The notes below the pieces were generated by a model. That model saw only the letters and a program-made list of their open reading frames with translations, was not told the origin of the DNA and did not search any database. Both the position numbers and the translations under genes were made by a program. A stretch of 64,000 nt of DNA from a bacterium. GTDB lineage: Bacteria; Armatimonadota; Abditibacteriia; Abditibacteriales; Abditibacteriaceae. This document shows positions 37,028 to 46,665 of this stretch, in pieces (the first letter of the stretch is position 1; each line of letters opens with the position of its first letter). The stretch is taken from NCBI GenBank assembly GCA_004172935.1, contig SDZD01000015.1, positions 1 to 64,000 of the forward strand. Direction: 5' to 3'.

Positions 37028-37759
37028 TCAGTTGGAAGCAACCGCGCGTTTAGCTTTGGTTGGCTTTCTGGGTTTGTTGAAGACGCGCTCGGTATAGGTG
37101 CTGAGGTGGCGCTCCATTTCTGATTGGGCGCGCGCGACATCGTGGGCACGGAGCGCATCAATGATGGCGAGGTGGTCGGTGATGGAGCTTTGCGCCTTAT
37201 CGGGGTCGAGCAGCATTCGCGTGCGTGGCGCGCGCAAAAACTCTTGAATGAGCGCGCCGAACTGCATCAGAAGCGAGTTGCCCGCCGCGTGCAGCAAGGC
37301 GTGGTGGAAAGCGATGTCGCCATCGGTGCCGAGTCCGCCACGCTCGATGTCGCGCTTCATGTCTTCGACTGCTTTTTCGAGTTTGGCGAAGTCTTCCTCG
37401 TCGGCATGGGCCACGATGAGCGGCATTAGCGAGATTTCGAGGGTGCGGCGCGCTTCGAACAGGTCTTCCAAATCGCCACGCGAACGGAGCAGGAACTGCG
37501 TTACTTCGCCCAGCGATTCCAGATCGGCTTCTTGCAGAATGGCTCCAGTCTTAGGGCCGCGTTTGATGATGCCAATGGCTTCAAGAACACCCAACGATTC
37601 GCGGATGGTGTTTCGGCTCACGCCCAGGTCTTCCGATAGCTCGCGCTCGGTGGGCAATCGATCTCCCGGACCCAGATTATGCTCTTCGATGTAATCGCGC
37701 AGCGTTCGCAAAACCTGACGGCTGAGAGGTTGGCGTTTAATGGGTGCAGCGGAAGTCAT
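37028..37759 (-). CDS. GntR family regulator, FadR subfamily (NanR-like)
   Basis: The 243 residues have an N-terminal winged helix (about 10-75; LPTERELSEDLGVSRNTIRESLGVLEAIGIIKR) and a C-terminal FCD ligand-binding domain (about 90-225) with the metal-binding histidines. It precedes the nan genes on the same strand, like NanR. An FCD domain usually senses a carboxylate or a sugar acid, so N-acetylneuraminate is a likely ligand. A TTGG-type element lies about 100 bp upstream and again in front of a pseudopilin gene. Ligand and target are inference. Confidence 0.88.
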   Translation of the reverse strand: MTSAAPIKRQPLSRQVLRTLRDYIEEHNLGPGDRLPTERELSEDLGVSRNTIRESLGVLEAIGIIKRGPKTGAILQEADLESLGEVTQFLLRSRGDLEDLFEARRTLEISLMPLIVAHADEEDFAKLEKAVEDMKRDIERGGLGTDGDIAFHHALLHAAGNSLLMQFGALIQEFLRAPRTRMLLDPDKAQSSITDHLAIIDALRAHDVARAQSEMERHLSTYTERVFNKPRKPTKAKRAVASN

Positions 37760-37856
37760 AATAGAAAGTGTCTCGCCCTGGCTTCAATCCATAATTTTGG
37801 CAAAATAGCGCCAATTGGAATCCCTTCAACAACAAGAACTTTATCTTAATTGTCTT

Positions 37857-37887
37857 TTGGACCTACCAATATTCTAACAGCAGTATG
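37857..37887. promoter_or_regulatory. FadR-type operator element A, upstream of gntR
   Basis: TTGGACCTACCAAT (37857-37870) is followed at a fixed offset by CAGCAGTATG (37878-37887). The same two blocks recur with the same offset at 38699-38729. On the minus strand the order is CATACTGCTG, 7 bp, ATTGGT. CTAACA...TGTCA (37875-37891) here also resembles a split version of the other operator. Confidence 0.5.
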
Positions 37888-37934
37888 TCAAGTCATGTTG
37901 TTTTGGCACTGTCGCAATATATGGATTATTTAAC

Positions 37935-38642
37935 TCAGTCGGGGTCGGCGCCGATGGTGAAGGCTTTATAGTAGGTAGAGGTCGTGTCGCGTTGAGCAAG
38001 CAGGTCGAGCTTGACCGATTTAACGTGACCGTCAGCCCACAACGTAGTGGCGGTTTGCAAGTGGCGCTCGGAGATGTTGGCGGTCGCAACTCCCATGTAG
38101 CGAGGTTCCGCTGTAGCGATAAGCCCACCGATGGCGCCGGGAGTGCATTGGCTGACTCGGATGCGATAACCGAACGAACCCGCTGTATCGAGAGCCAGAA
38201 CAGTTGACGCGGGAACTTCAAAGGCCGACAGGCTCACCGAGTAGTCAGTCGCGCCGTTGTCGTTGCTCATGGCGCCGCTACTTCCCGTTCCTACAGCCAC
38301 ATAACCGCAAGCGTTAACGCCATAGCTGCTGGAGGTGGTGCTGGCGGCGGGAACAGCGGGAGCCGGATCGCTGGGGCACTTGAAGATTTGATAGTTCTTG
38401 GTGTAGGGTTGGACGGCGTCCATCCACCAAAGTCCAGCCCGCGTGTAATAGAAGGGCATCCTCTCATCGTAATCCTGACTGTATTGCATGAAGCCGAGTC
38501 CCATTTGCTTGAGGTTCGACTGACATGAGGAGCGGCGCGCATTTTCGCGCGCCCTGGCGAACACCGGGAACAGGATGGAGGCCAAAATCGCGATGATGGC
38601 GATAACAACCAAAAGTTCTATGAGAGTAAATGCCTTTTTCAT
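37935..38642 (-). CDS. DUF1559 type IV pseudopilin-like protein (copy 1)
   Basis: The 235-residue protein starts at 38642 with a class III prepilin leader: MKKA then [16 protein letters not shown], so cleavage is expected before the phenylalanine. The characteristic [23 protein letters not shown] follows, and near the C-terminus the DGHVK motif ([11 protein letters not shown]). Such proteins are multiplied in Armatimonadota and Planctomycetota and are thought to form surface filaments of type II secretion/pilus kind. It lies between gntR and the nag genes. Its promoter region carries both types of regulatory element. Confidence 0.9.
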   Translation of the reverse strand: MKKAFTLIELLVVIAIIAILASILFPVFARARENARRSSCQSNLKQMGLGFMQYSQDYDERMPFYYTRAGLWWMDAVQPYTKNYQIFKCPSDPAPAVPAASTTSSSYGVNACGYVAVGTGSSGAMSNDNGATDYSVSLSAFEVPASTVLALDTAGSFGYRIRVSQCTPGAIGGLIATAEPRYMGVATANISERHLQTATTLWADGHVKSVKLDLLAQRDTTSTYYKAFTIGADPD

Positions 38643-38697
38643 TTTTGCCTGGGTAAACGGATGTTGATCCATTGTTTTCTTCCCCCTTCAATTGTTC

Positions 38698-38751
38698 ATT
38701 GGTTGGACCAATAACAAGCCAGCAGTATGCGCGACGCCTAACACGTGTGCA
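38698..38751. promoter_or_regulatory. FadR-type operator element B plus weak CTAACA-type site
   Basis: ATTGGTTGGACCAAT (38698-38712) is a perfect inverted repeat with a 3-base centre and contains TGGTNNNACCA, the general FadR-subfamily consensus. CAGCAGTATG follows at 38720-38729 as in element A. CTAACACGTGTGCA (38738-38751) is a degenerate copy of the 14-bp glycan operator. All lie within 110 bp upstream of DUF1559 copy 1. Confidence 0.55.
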
Positions 38752-38850
38752 ATAGCTAGAATCAAAAATTTCGCAGCAATTATCGGTGGTTCGTTACACG
38801 GATGTTTCGTTATGTTTCTGGGGATGTGAATGGGGAGCCGTACTGCTATA

Positions 38851-38890
38851 AAAACCACGGACAGACGCGCAATTGCGCGTCTGTCCGTGA
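38851..38890 (-). terminator. Intrinsic terminator of the nag operon
   Basis: A perfect 15-bp stem (38856-38870 with 38875-38889, loop AATT) is followed on the minus strand by GGTTTTTATAG. It lies 25 bp beyond the stop of the nagB fusion. Confidence 0.88.
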
Positions 38891-38914
38891 AACATGTAGC
38901 GTTGCCTTACCCTT

Positions 38915-40681
38915 TTATGACTGCGATGGCACGACTCGGAAGAGTTCGGCGAACAAGGGCGAGAACGAGCGCGATACGGGCAGCAAACCGAGGGTTTGCA
39001 GTTCGCGGGCGCTCTGGCGGTTACGGTCACGGGCGCGCTCCCAAAATTCGCGGGCGTCGCCACCGGGGAACATGGGGTCGAGTTGCGAGATGTGGTCGAG
39101 GATGAGGCCGATTTTGGCGTCCATCTCCTCTTTACCGAAGATGGAGTAAAGACTGGCTTCTTCGACTCGCCATTCGAGATAGCCGCCGCGATACAGCCAA
39201 CGCTCGAACTTCAGGGCGCCCGATTGTTCGAGGGGACCAGCTTCATGCTCGAACACCTGTTCGCACACTTCATGGGTGCCGTGTGGGTCGCTGAGTTCGC
39301 CTGTCATCATCACGACATCGGGTTTAGTAAGTTGCAGTGCATTGCGCATGATAGTCCAGTCGGCTTCGCCGGGAGCAGTGCGACTGGCACCATCGCCGTA
39401 GAAAGGCAGGTTCAGAAAAATGGGCTTCGCGCCCATTTTGCGGCAAGCATCAGCCGCTTCGCCTTCGCGCACAAGGCGCTTCAATTCGCGTAGTAGCGGG
39501 GCATCGGCGGCACCGGATTCGCGCTCAAAGATGGAGAAGCGCACCTCATTGACGGCGTCTTCCAGCGATTTGCCGGGTTCTAGGGTTTCTTCCAAATAGG
39601 CGATGAGGCGCGGATGGCGAGCGCGCAACAGCGCCAACACATCTTTATCGCGCACAGCGTTGGCGCCCGAAACGCCGTAAGCGACATAAACGCGGTTGCC
39701 GCGCGCGGCGAGTTTGAGCAAAGTGGCGCCGCAGCAAATCACGTCGTCGTCGGGGTGTGGCGAAAGACACAAAACCGTCTTGTTAGAAGGCAACGTCGCG
39801 TCGTCATCCATACGCCGCTTCAAATCGGTTTCGACGTTGACGATTTCGCTCGGCTCGAAACCGCTGAGCGACCATAGCGGGGTACGGCGTTCGAGAGCGG
39901 CGCGGATAATGGCTTGTGGGGTGCCGGGCGAAGCGCTCTGGCGTTCGGGCAACTCGGAGGCGGCGTTTTCATCGAGCCAGAAGGTGGCATTAGGATGTTC
40001 GCGCAAGAAAGATGCGGGCACTTTCGAGGTGATTTTGCCCGTCATTGCTTCGGCTACGATGTCGGCTTTTTTGCGGCCCGATGCCAGCATGGCGATTTCG
40101 CGTGCCGAGCAGATGGTGCCAACGCCCATTGTGATGGCGCGCGCGGGCACGTTCTCGATGCCGAAGAAGTCGCCCGCCGCATCGTTGCGTGTCAGGTGGT
40201 CGAGTACCACGAGGCGGGTGCGCGATTCCTGCGATGAGCCGGGTTCGTTGAAACCGATGTGTCCGGTGCGTCCGATGCCCAGCAATTGGAAATCGAGGCC
40301 ACCAACAGCCACGATAGCCTCTTCGTAGGCGCGGCAATCGGCTTCGACCTGCTCGGTGGCGCGCGGGCGCCCATCGGGGACGTGAGTGTTTTCAGGCGCG
40401 ATGTCGATGTGATCGAATAACTGCTCGTTCATGAAACGCCGATAGGATTGGAGCGCATCGGGAGCGAGCGGAAAATACTCGTCGAGGTTGAAAGTAGTGA
40501 CGCGCGCAAAGCTGAGTCCCTCTTCGCGGTGCAGACGAATCAGTTCCTTGTAAACGCCAATGGGCGTGGACCCCGTCGCCAGCCCCAGAACGGCGTCGGG
40601 CTTGCGCCGCACCAAATCGGCGATGCGGGCGGCGACTTCACGGCAAAGGGTTGGGTAATCAGCGCGAATTTCGAGGTTCAT
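38915..40681 (-). CDS. Glucosamine-6-phosphate deaminase fused to PIG-L deacetylase
   Basis: The 588 residues have an N-terminal NagB domain (about 1-250): phosphate loop ATGSTP (35-40), DEY (67-69), and HIGFNE with the ring-opening His141 and Glu146. The residue that is Asp141 in E. coli NagB is Thr139 here (GRTGHIGF). The C-terminal PIG-L domain (about 300-560) has PHPDDD (308-313) and a zinc HxxH segment DPHGTHEV. PIG-L enzymes remove acetyl from GlcNAc derivatives, so one polypeptide could deacetylate and deaminate GlcNAc-6-P to fructose-6-P, replacing NagA plus NagB. Such fusions are known in Bacteroidota. It follows the kinase by 21 bp. Confidence 0.88.
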   Translation of the reverse strand: MNLEIRADYPTLCREVAARIADLVRRKPDAVLGLATGSTPIGVYKELIRLHREEGLSFARVTTFNLDEYFPLAPDALQSYRRFMNEQLFDHIDIAPENTHVPDGRPRATEQVEADCRAYEEAIVAVGGLDFQLLGIGRTGHIGFNEPGSSQESRTRLVVLDHLTRNDAAGDFFGIENVPARAITMGVGTICSAREIAMLASGRKKADIVAEAMTGKITSKVPASFLREHPNATFWLDENAASELPERQSASPGTPQAIIRAALERRTPLWSLSGFEPSEIVNVETDLKRRMDDDATLPSNKTVLCLSPHPDDDVICCGATLLKLAARGNRVYVAYGVSGANAVRDKDVLALLRARHPRLIAYLEETLEPGKSLEDAVNEVRFSIFERESGAADAPLLRELKRLVREGEAADACRKMGAKPIFLNLPFYGDGASRTAPGEADWTIMRNALQLTKPDVVMMTGELSDPHGTHEVCEQVFEHEAGPLEQSGALKFERWLYRGGYLEWRVEEASLYSIFGKEEMDAKIGLILDHISQLDPMFPGGDAREFWERARDRNRQSARELQTLGLLPVSRSFSPLFAELFRVVPSQS

Positions 40682-40702
40682 AACAAGACGAGACAGGTAG
40701 CC

Positions 40703-41611
40703 TTACAAGGCAAGTGGCATCAATGCAGCGCCCACGACAGGTTCGTAGCGCGGCTGCAAAAGTTCGATTCCCGGCAACGAGTTGGCGAGGCTATCCCGGA
40801 TTTCGGGCGCGTTTTCGATGAGTCCTCCTGCCAGAGCCAGTTGCTCCAATCCAAGAGGCTTCAATATCGCGCGCGCAGTTGCAGCGAGATGGATGCCCGC
40901 CTCGCTCAGCAACTGTGCGGAAACGGCATCGCCTTCGCGGGCGGCTTGAAGCACGAAAGGCACAAAGGCGGCGATACGGTCGCGGGCGAAAGTAGGGGCG
41001 TAGATAACGCCAACCAAAGCGTTCAAATCGGGGACTTCAAAATGTTGGAGCAGATACCCCGACAACGGCGTGGAAGCTCCAGCGCCATCAATGGCGGCAA
41101 CGGCGGCACGGATGCCACTTTCGCCGAGCCAGAAGCCACTGCCGCGATCTCCCAGCATCGGCCCCCAACCATCGGCGCGGGCGCGCTGGCCGCTTTGGTT
41201 TTGGCCGAAACAGTTGGCCCCGGTGCCCGCGATGAGGACGGCGCCGCCGTTGTTCTTGAGTTCATCGGGTCCAAAGGCGCCAACCAGAGCGGCAACGACA
41301 TCTTCATCAACGGCGATGCTGGCGCCATAGCGAACTCCGAGCGCGGTTAGCCACTGCGCTTTTTCGTGCTGGCCGGTGACACCCGCGAGGCCGAAACCGA
41401 ACGACTCGACCTGATTGAGCACGCCTCCCGCCTGTTCGAGCGCGCCATCAATAGCGACATGGATATTTTGCAACGCGCCTTCCAAACCGAGGTTGTACAG
41501 GTTGCTCGACCCGCTTTTGGCCTGCGCTAAAACTTGGTTGCTATCGCCGCCAACTATTACAGCGCGCGTCGTTGTTCCGCCGCCATCTACCCCAATACGA
41601 AAAGAAGACAT
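40703..41611 (-). CDS. BadF/BadG-type N-acetylglucosamine kinase
   Basis: The 302-residue ASKHA-fold kinase has the phosphate 1 motif GVDGGGTTTRAVIV at the N-terminus, the adenosine and phosphate 2 region (LIAGTGANCFG), and WGPMLGDRGSGFWLG, typical of eukaryote-like GlcNAc kinases of the BadF/BadG/BcrA/BcrD family. It phosphorylates GlcNAc in the cytosol. It is the first gene of the operon with the NagB/PIG-L fusion, which would use its product. Promoter and operator are clear upstream. Confidence 0.88.
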   Translation of the reverse strand: MSSFRIGVDGGGTTTRAVIVGGDSNQVLAQAKSGSSNLYNLGLEGALQNIHVAIDGALEQAGGVLNQVESFGFGLAGVTGQHEKAQWLTALGVRYGASIAVDEDVVAALVGAFGPDELKNNGGAVLIAGTGANCFGQNQSGQRARADGWGPMLGDRGSGFWLGESGIRAAVAAIDGAGASTPLSGYLLQHFEVPDLNALVGVIYAPTFARDRIAAFVPFVLQAAREGDAVSAQLLSEAGIHLAATARAILKPLGLEQLALAGGLIENAPEIRDSLANSLPGIELLQPRYEPVVGAALMPLAL

Positions 41612-41658
41612 AGTCCCTGTTTAATCGGCGCGCCCGACACCCCGCGCTACTCATTTCC

Positions 41659-41695
41659 ATTATAGCGACAACGGCCCCCTCCTAACAGGTGTCAG
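41659..41695 (-). promoter_or_regulatory. Promoter with overlapping operator in front of GlcNAc kinase
   Basis: On the minus strand, the operator CTGACACCTGTTAG (41682-41695) ends in TGTTAG, which stands exactly 17 bp before a perfect -10 TATAAT (41659-41664). The operator thus covers the -35 position, as expected for a repressor site. Confidence 0.75.
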
Positions 41696-41748
41696 TTAGT
41701 TAAAAATAGAGTAAATGTTTCCAATTTAACTGTGCTTACAAAACGACG

Positions 41749-41779
41749 AAAGGTACGCGCGAATTCGCGCGTACCCTTT
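41749..41779. terminator. Hairpin after the DUF3472-NPCBM gene
   Basis: An almost perfect inverted repeat AAAGGTACGCGCGAA / TTCGCGCGTACCCTTT, one bulged base, lies 15 bp beyond the stop at 41795. The minus-strand T run is weak (CTTTCGTCGTTTT). Confidence 0.6.
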
Positions 41780-41794
41780 GAATGGCCGAGGGAA

Positions 41795-43723
41795 TTAACG
41801 AGTCAACTTCGGGTCGAACCACACGCTCCAATCGGTGCCAATGCCATCGCCGCCGTCTTCGGTGATGAGTTCGAGCGTTTTAACTCCGCTCACATTCACC
41901 TGAAGTTCGCGAGTGTCTTCTCCTTGCACCAGAGGCGAGCGGTATAGCTCTTTGCCATCGCCTTTGACGACGAACACCACGCTATTGCCGCCACGCTGCA
42001 AACCACCAAGGGCAGAAAAGCGCTTCCATTTTCCGCCCAGATCAAAAACGATGCGCGATTTGGCGTGGGCGAAGATGCCTTTCTCGTATACCTTTTCCTC
42101 GGTGCGCAGCAGCGGAAAATCGCCGCTATTTTCGGTCAAGGCGCGATTACGAGTTGGGCGACCATAACCGACCTGTGCGCTGGTCCACGCCAGATCGCTG
42201 AGGAACGCGCTCTTGGAAGCCGCCGAAACGTTCGCGGGCGAAAGGTAACTCTTAGGTTCCGGTGCCCCCAAGCGCTCGATGTCGAGGGCCATCGCTTTCA
42301 CTTCGGGCGAAGCACCGGGCACTGCCGCGAGAGCGCGTGCCGATTGAATAGCCTCAGCGCCATTGTTCTGGGCTAAAAGCTTGAGAGCCGGAGCGAGAGT
42401 TACTTCCGGCGCCATTGGTGGCATCTTGTCGGGCAATGGGGGCAATTCCAAATCGGTTGGCGGACGGTTCGACTTTTCGCGCGTGAACAGATCACCGTAT
42501 TCGGTGTTGCGGTCGATGTAACCACCGATCTGCATCCAGAATTGGTCCTTATCGGTTCCGGCTTCCCAGTCGCGGCGAACGGGTTCTTTTCCGGCAGTGC
42601 GCGTAAATCGCGCCGTGAGCGGCTCAGACCATTTGCCATCCGCAGTCCGCACCCAGGCGTTGCCAAAGCTGGCGCGGCGTGTGGCCTGTGCGTTATGGGC
42701 GAAGTCTTCGATGAACGAGTAGAAACCAGTCAATTTCGCTTCGGTGCGGGGGCGGCGCCACGCAGAAATCAGAGTCCATTTTTTCAAGTCATTGCGGTAG
42801 AAATAACCTGCGAAAATAGAGGCATCGCCATCGGGCTTCACCGTCACCAGAAACCGCTGCTTCTCGCCGGTGTTCCAATCGAATTTCAAATGCGAGTGGC
42901 CCCCGGTGCCCTCGCCGCCGAAACCACCGGCAAACACCTTGTCGCCTTTGGCTAACAGGCCGGAACGATCTTTTTCTTCGACTTTATCGCGCGACATGCC
43001 TTCGGTGGCGTTATCCCACACGGAGAAAATGACGCGGCGCTGAACGGGGCTGGTAACCTGCATTCCGAAGTAGCCGCCGCCAAAGCCGATGGCGCAGTAG
43101 TAGCTGGAGGAAGGATTAGTTTGAGCAGTGACCTCGTTGTAAAACGCTGTCACCGTCTCTTCTTTGGGCAACTGATAGGTCAGATGCACCGAGGTTTGGC
43201 CGCGCCAGTGGGTGAGGTTGAAGCCCTGCTTGGAAACAATCGTGGCCGCAGCGGGGCCATCCAACACCAGAGTTTTGATGTCGCCAAATGTTGCCCCCGA
43301 TTTCTCGACGCCCTCAAGCGCGATACGATAGAAACCCGGCTTGGTGATGTTGACCGTACCGAAATCAACGGTTTGTTCCGCTCCGGTGCCAGTGCCCTTG
43401 GTAGTAAGAATAAAGTTTTGGCCGTTAGCCGAATCGGGATTGAGTCCCCTAATGGACAGGCGCCAACTTGCGCTTGCCCCTGCGGGCAAAGTCATTTTGA
43501 GCGCGGCCTGAAGAGCGCCTGTATCGCGCAAGTCGCCGTACCAGACAAGGCTCTGGGTTTTGTCATCCCATCCATAGGCTCCGTCGCCTTCGCGCACGTC
43601 GATGCCATCCAGTTTTGGCTCGGACATAGCGGTGAAAGCTGGAATGTTAGCAGGCTCGGCGTAAGCAGCGCAGGAACTGAGAGCGACACAAGCGCCCAAA
43701 GCAGTGAGAATTTTGGTTTGCAT
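41795..43723 (-). CDS. Exported DUF5077-DUF3472 protein with C-terminal NPCBM domain
   Basis: The 642 residues start with a lipoprotein-like signal (ALGACVALSSCAAYA). A DUF5077-like beta domain (about 30-160) is followed by a DUF3472 domain (about 165-370; FYNEVTAQ, YYCAIGFGGGYFGMQV, VIFSVWD), a linker and a C-terminal NPCBM carbohydrate-binding domain (about 500-642) ending in TDWSVWFDPKLTR. The NPCBM domain is paralogous to that of the metzincin peptidase in this locus. It is downstream of the GH95 gene with a 36-bp gap, so it probably binds or processes the same glycan. Catalytic activity unknown. Confidence 0.8.
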   Translation of the reverse strand: MQTKILTALGACVALSSCAAYAEPANIPAFTAMSEPKLDGIDVREGDGAYGWDDKTQSLVWYGDLRDTGALQAALKMTLPAGASASWRLSIRGLNPDSANGQNFILTTKGTGTGAEQTVDFGTVNITKPGFYRIALEGVEKSGATFGDIKTLVLDGPAAATIVSKQGFNLTHWRGQTSVHLTYQLPKEETVTAFYNEVTAQTNPSSSYYCAIGFGGGYFGMQVTSPVQRRVIFSVWDNATEGMSRDKVEEKDRSGLLAKGDKVFAGGFGGEGTGGHSHLKFDWNTGEKQRFLVTVKPDGDASIFAGYFYRNDLKKWTLISAWRRPRTEAKLTGFYSFIEDFAHNAQATRRASFGNAWVRTADGKWSEPLTARFTRTAGKEPVRRDWEAGTDKDQFWMQIGGYIDRNTEYGDLFTREKSNRPPTDLELPPLPDKMPPMAPEVTLAPALKLLAQNNGAEAIQSARALAAVPGASPEVKAMALDIERLGAPEPKSYLSPANVSAASKSAFLSDLAWTSAQVGYGRPTRNRALTENSGDFPLLRTEEKVYEKGIFAHAKSRIVFDLGGKWKRFSALGGLQRGGNSVVFVVKGDGKELYRSPLVQGEDTRELQVNVSGVKTLELITEDGGDGIGTDWSVWFDPKLTR

Positions 43724-43759
43724 GACTAAGGTTTTTAATGAATGTCGAAGTGCCACTTT

Positions 43760-46441
43760 CTAGCGCGCGCTTTTTAATTGCGCATTCAGTCGAATGGCCT
43801 TCCTGGGTGTTAATTTCAAATCGGTGGTGGCAAGGCCGTAGCGAACTTTGGCGGTACCATTGGTGTTGCCGTGGATGGTCGCTGTGGTGAGGGCGCCGTC
43901 TTTCCAGGCGATGTCTACAGTGGCGCCGCCACGAGCGCGCAAACCAGTGATGGAGCCAGTGGGCCACGCTTTAGGCAAAGTGGGTAGCAACACGATTTCG
44001 CCCTCGTGGCTTTGCAACAGCATTTCGGCAATGCCCGCCGTGACGCCAAAGTTGCCGTCGATTTGCATTGGAGGGTGCAAACCGAACAGATTTGGGCAGG
44101 TGTTACGCGGCGAGAACAGGTTCTGCACCATGACGTGGGCGTTTTCGCCGTCGTGCAGACGGGCGTAAAGCGATGTGCGCCACGCGAACGACCATTCGCG
44201 CACGTCAGAGTTGGCGGCGATGCCGCGCGCGTCGAGCGATACTTTGGCGGCTTTGGCGAAATCGGGCGTTGTGTTGACGCTGATCTGACGCCCTGGAAAG
44301 ACGCCGAACAAGTTCGAGGTGTGGCGATGGTGATCGTTGGGGTCGTCCTTGTCTTCCATCCACTCCTGCAACTGTCCCCACTTACCGATTTTCGGGCCGA
44401 CCAACTTATCGCGCATGATAGCGACTTTGGCGGCGTATTCTTTATCTACGCCCAACACCTTGGCGGCATCAAGATAATTAGAGAACAAATCCCACACGAT
44501 TTGCTGATTGTAGGAAACGCCATCTTCACGCGGACCGTGTTCGGGCGACCAGCCGTGTGGCACCACAAGCCGGCCATCGGGCAGGGTCTTAAGATGGTCT
44601 TCCCAGAACTGCACCGTCTCTTTGATGATGGGGTAAGCGACAGTTCGCAGATAGTTGGCATCAAGCCCGAAAGCGTAATGCTCCCACAGGTGCTGGCAGT
44701 ACCAGGCGTTGGCGGTATCGTCCCAGTTCCAGCCCATGCCGCCCATCGTGTTGTGCGAGGTGCGGATGGCAAAGCCGCGCGTCGTCATGGCCCCCGTCGG
44801 CGTTTTCCAGTCGGACGAAGCCGCCGTGGTTTTGCGCCATGCGGGAAGTTGGCTGCGAATCAGGTCGATGAATGGGACATGGGTTTCGGAGAGGTTAGTA
44901 ACCTCAACCGGCCAGTAGTTCATCTGGATGTTGATGTTGGCGTGGTAGTCAGAGTGCCAGGCGGGGGAGTTGGAATCGTTCCACAATCCCTGCAAGTTAG
45001 CGGGCAAAGTGCCGGGACGCGAACACGAAATCATCAAGTAGCGCCCGTACTGGAACAACAGATTTTCGAGTTCGGGGTCGACGGCCTTGAAAGCCTCGAC
45101 GCGGCGTTCGTCGGTGGGCATGGCCTTTTGAGCAACCGATGAAGCGCCGAAGTTGGCTTGCACTCGACCGAACATAGCTTTGTAGTCGCGGACGTGGGCC
45201 GCTTTCAAGGCATCGAAGCCTTGTTTGGCTGCGCCATCGAGTTGCTTCTGCAAATCGGGCATCGCTCCCCGATAACCCGCCGCGTAGTTCATGGCGTAGT
45301 TGGTGCCCGCTGCCAATAAAATTACCGCTTCATCGCAGTTCTTCAGTTGCACTCCATCGGGGGTGGTTTGCACCTGGCCGCCGCGCGTTAGAACAAGGGC
45401 GCGGGCCTGATAGCGGAGGCCATTACCAAGCGTGCCTTCGAACGAAAGGGTAGTGCCCTGCCCCGCTGTTTTTTCTTCGTGCGCGCCTTTGAGTTCGATG
45501 AGGCCCGAAACCGAAGCGGGTTTGCTGGCAGTCCAGCGCATCGCCATCACCTGAGCGGGGGCACTACTAAAAACCTCGCGGGTGTGGGTGACGCCGTCGC
45601 GGGCGAAGGTGGTGCGCGCCGTCGCGTTTTGAATATCAAGTTCGCGTCGGTAGTTTGCGACTGGCACAGCAACGCTTTTTAAATCGACGCCCTTCAGCGC
45701 GATGTCGGCGAGTTGGAAATGCGACTCACCGTTGTTCTTCAGGAAATCGAAACGGTAAAAGCGATAGGGCGTGGCGTTGTTAAAGGAGTAGGTTTTTTCC
45801 TGTCCTCGCATTGCAAACGACGCCTCATTTTCGCGGCTATCGAGAGTCGTCCAGCTTTTGCCGTCCTGAGAGCCAAGAAACTTCCAGTAGCGCGGGTCAC
45901 GGTTCGGGACATCGTTGGCACTGGTGAAAGAGTACTGCGACACAGCGGCCAACGGAGTCGCGCTGGCGACTTGCCAACTCACGGTTTGCCCACCGTGTTC
46001 AACAGTCCATTTGGTGCTGGCATCGCCATCCGTGGATGCCGCAACCCCCTCCTGCGGATAAAAAGGTTTCTGCCCACTGGGCGACGATACGACGGTTTGC
46101 GTAATGCCACTCAGAGAAACGAACAGGTCGCCGAAGGCTTGATAGGCCCCCATGCCCGCCGTCTCATAATCGCCAGATGGGTTCTCATCGCCCGTCCATA
46201 GGCTGATTTCGTTGAAAGCGAGACGTTCGCGTTCGACGCCGCCAAATACCAGCGCCCCTAACCGACCATTACCAATAGGCAACGCCTCGTTCATGGCGTT
46301 TTTGGCGGGCTGGCGATACCATAACGCCAGAGCGGTATTGTTGGGGGTCAGCGAAGTGTTCGTTTGTTGAGCCATGACCACACACGAGTTAGGAATTAAG
46401 GGTGATGCTGCCAGCAAACAGGTTAGGAGTCGTTTGTTCAT
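43760..46441 (-). CDS. GH95 alpha-L-fucosidase with inserted discoidin domain
   Basis: Removes alpha-1,2-linked fucose from glycan ends. The 893 residues include a signal peptide and the split N-terminal beta domain ([28 protein letters not shown]). A discoidin/F5-8-like carbohydrate-binding domain is inserted at about 115-250, between the halves of the beta domain. The (alpha/alpha)6 catalytic domain keeps Asn502 and Asn504, Glu634 (WSPEHGP) and Asp795 (QIDGNFG), corresponding to the AfcA catalytic set. The gap upstream (46442-46665) contains two hairpins (46525-46548; 46598-46634) and no good copy of the 14-bp operator. Confidence 0.94.
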   Translation of the reverse strand: MNKRLLTCLLAASPLIPNSCVVMAQQTNTSLTPNNTALALWYRQPAKNAMNEALPIGNGRLGALVFGGVERERLAFNEISLWTGDENPSGDYETAGMGAYQAFGDLFVSLSGITQTVVSSPSGQKPFYPQEGVAASTDGDASTKWTVEHGGQTVSWQVASATPLAAVSQYSFTSANDVPNRDPRYWKFLGSQDGKSWTTLDSRENEASFAMRGQEKTYSFNNATPYRFYRFDFLKNNGESHFQLADIALKGVDLKSVAVPVANYRRELDIQNATARTTFARDGVTHTREVFSSAPAQVMAMRWTASKPASVSGLIELKGAHEEKTAGQGTTLSFEGTLGNGLRYQARALVLTRGGQVQTTPDGVQLKNCDEAVILLAAGTNYAMNYAAGYRGAMPDLQKQLDGAAKQGFDALKAAHVRDYKAMFGRVQANFGASSVAQKAMPTDERRVEAFKAVDPELENLLFQYGRYLMISCSRPGTLPANLQGLWNDSNSPAWHSDYHANINIQMNYWPVEVTNLSETHVPFIDLIRSQLPAWRKTTAASSDWKTPTGAMTTRGFAIRTSHNTMGGMGWNWDDTANAWYCQHLWEHYAFGLDANYLRTVAYPIIKETVQFWEDHLKTLPDGRLVVPHGWSPEHGPREDGVSYNQQIVWDLFSNYLDAAKVLGVDKEYAAKVAIMRDKLVGPKIGKWGQLQEWMEDKDDPNDHHRHTSNLFGVFPGRQISVNTTPDFAKAAKVSLDARGIAANSDVREWSFAWRTSLYARLHDGENAHVMVQNLFSPRNTCPNLFGLHPPMQIDGNFGVTAGIAEMLLQSHEGEIVLLPTLPKAWPTGSITGLRARGGATVDIAWKDGALTTATIHGNTNGTAKVRYGLATTDLKLTPRKAIRLNAQLKSAR

Positions 46442-46665
46442 CTATACCTTCGAAACGCAAAACATACCCATAGACACTTCACTAAAGCATATGAGGCGCT
46501 TATATTTATCTGAAATTCAACAGGTCAAGCACATCCAAGCGTGCTTGATCTGGTATTAATAAGGGCGAATTTATAAGAGCAAAGAGAGAGATAGAGCCCC
46601 AACGAAAGAGCCTGTTAACGACTTATTCGTTGGGTTGCACTATCATATCGCTTGACTGGGTTGTT

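Noticed and set aside
44006-45142. Open frame of 378 codons on the plus strand
   Set aside because: Antisense to the catalytic domain of GH95.
46511-46531. TCAACAGGTCAAGC as a glycan operator for GH95
   Set aside because: Too many mismatches; it is part of a hairpin instead.
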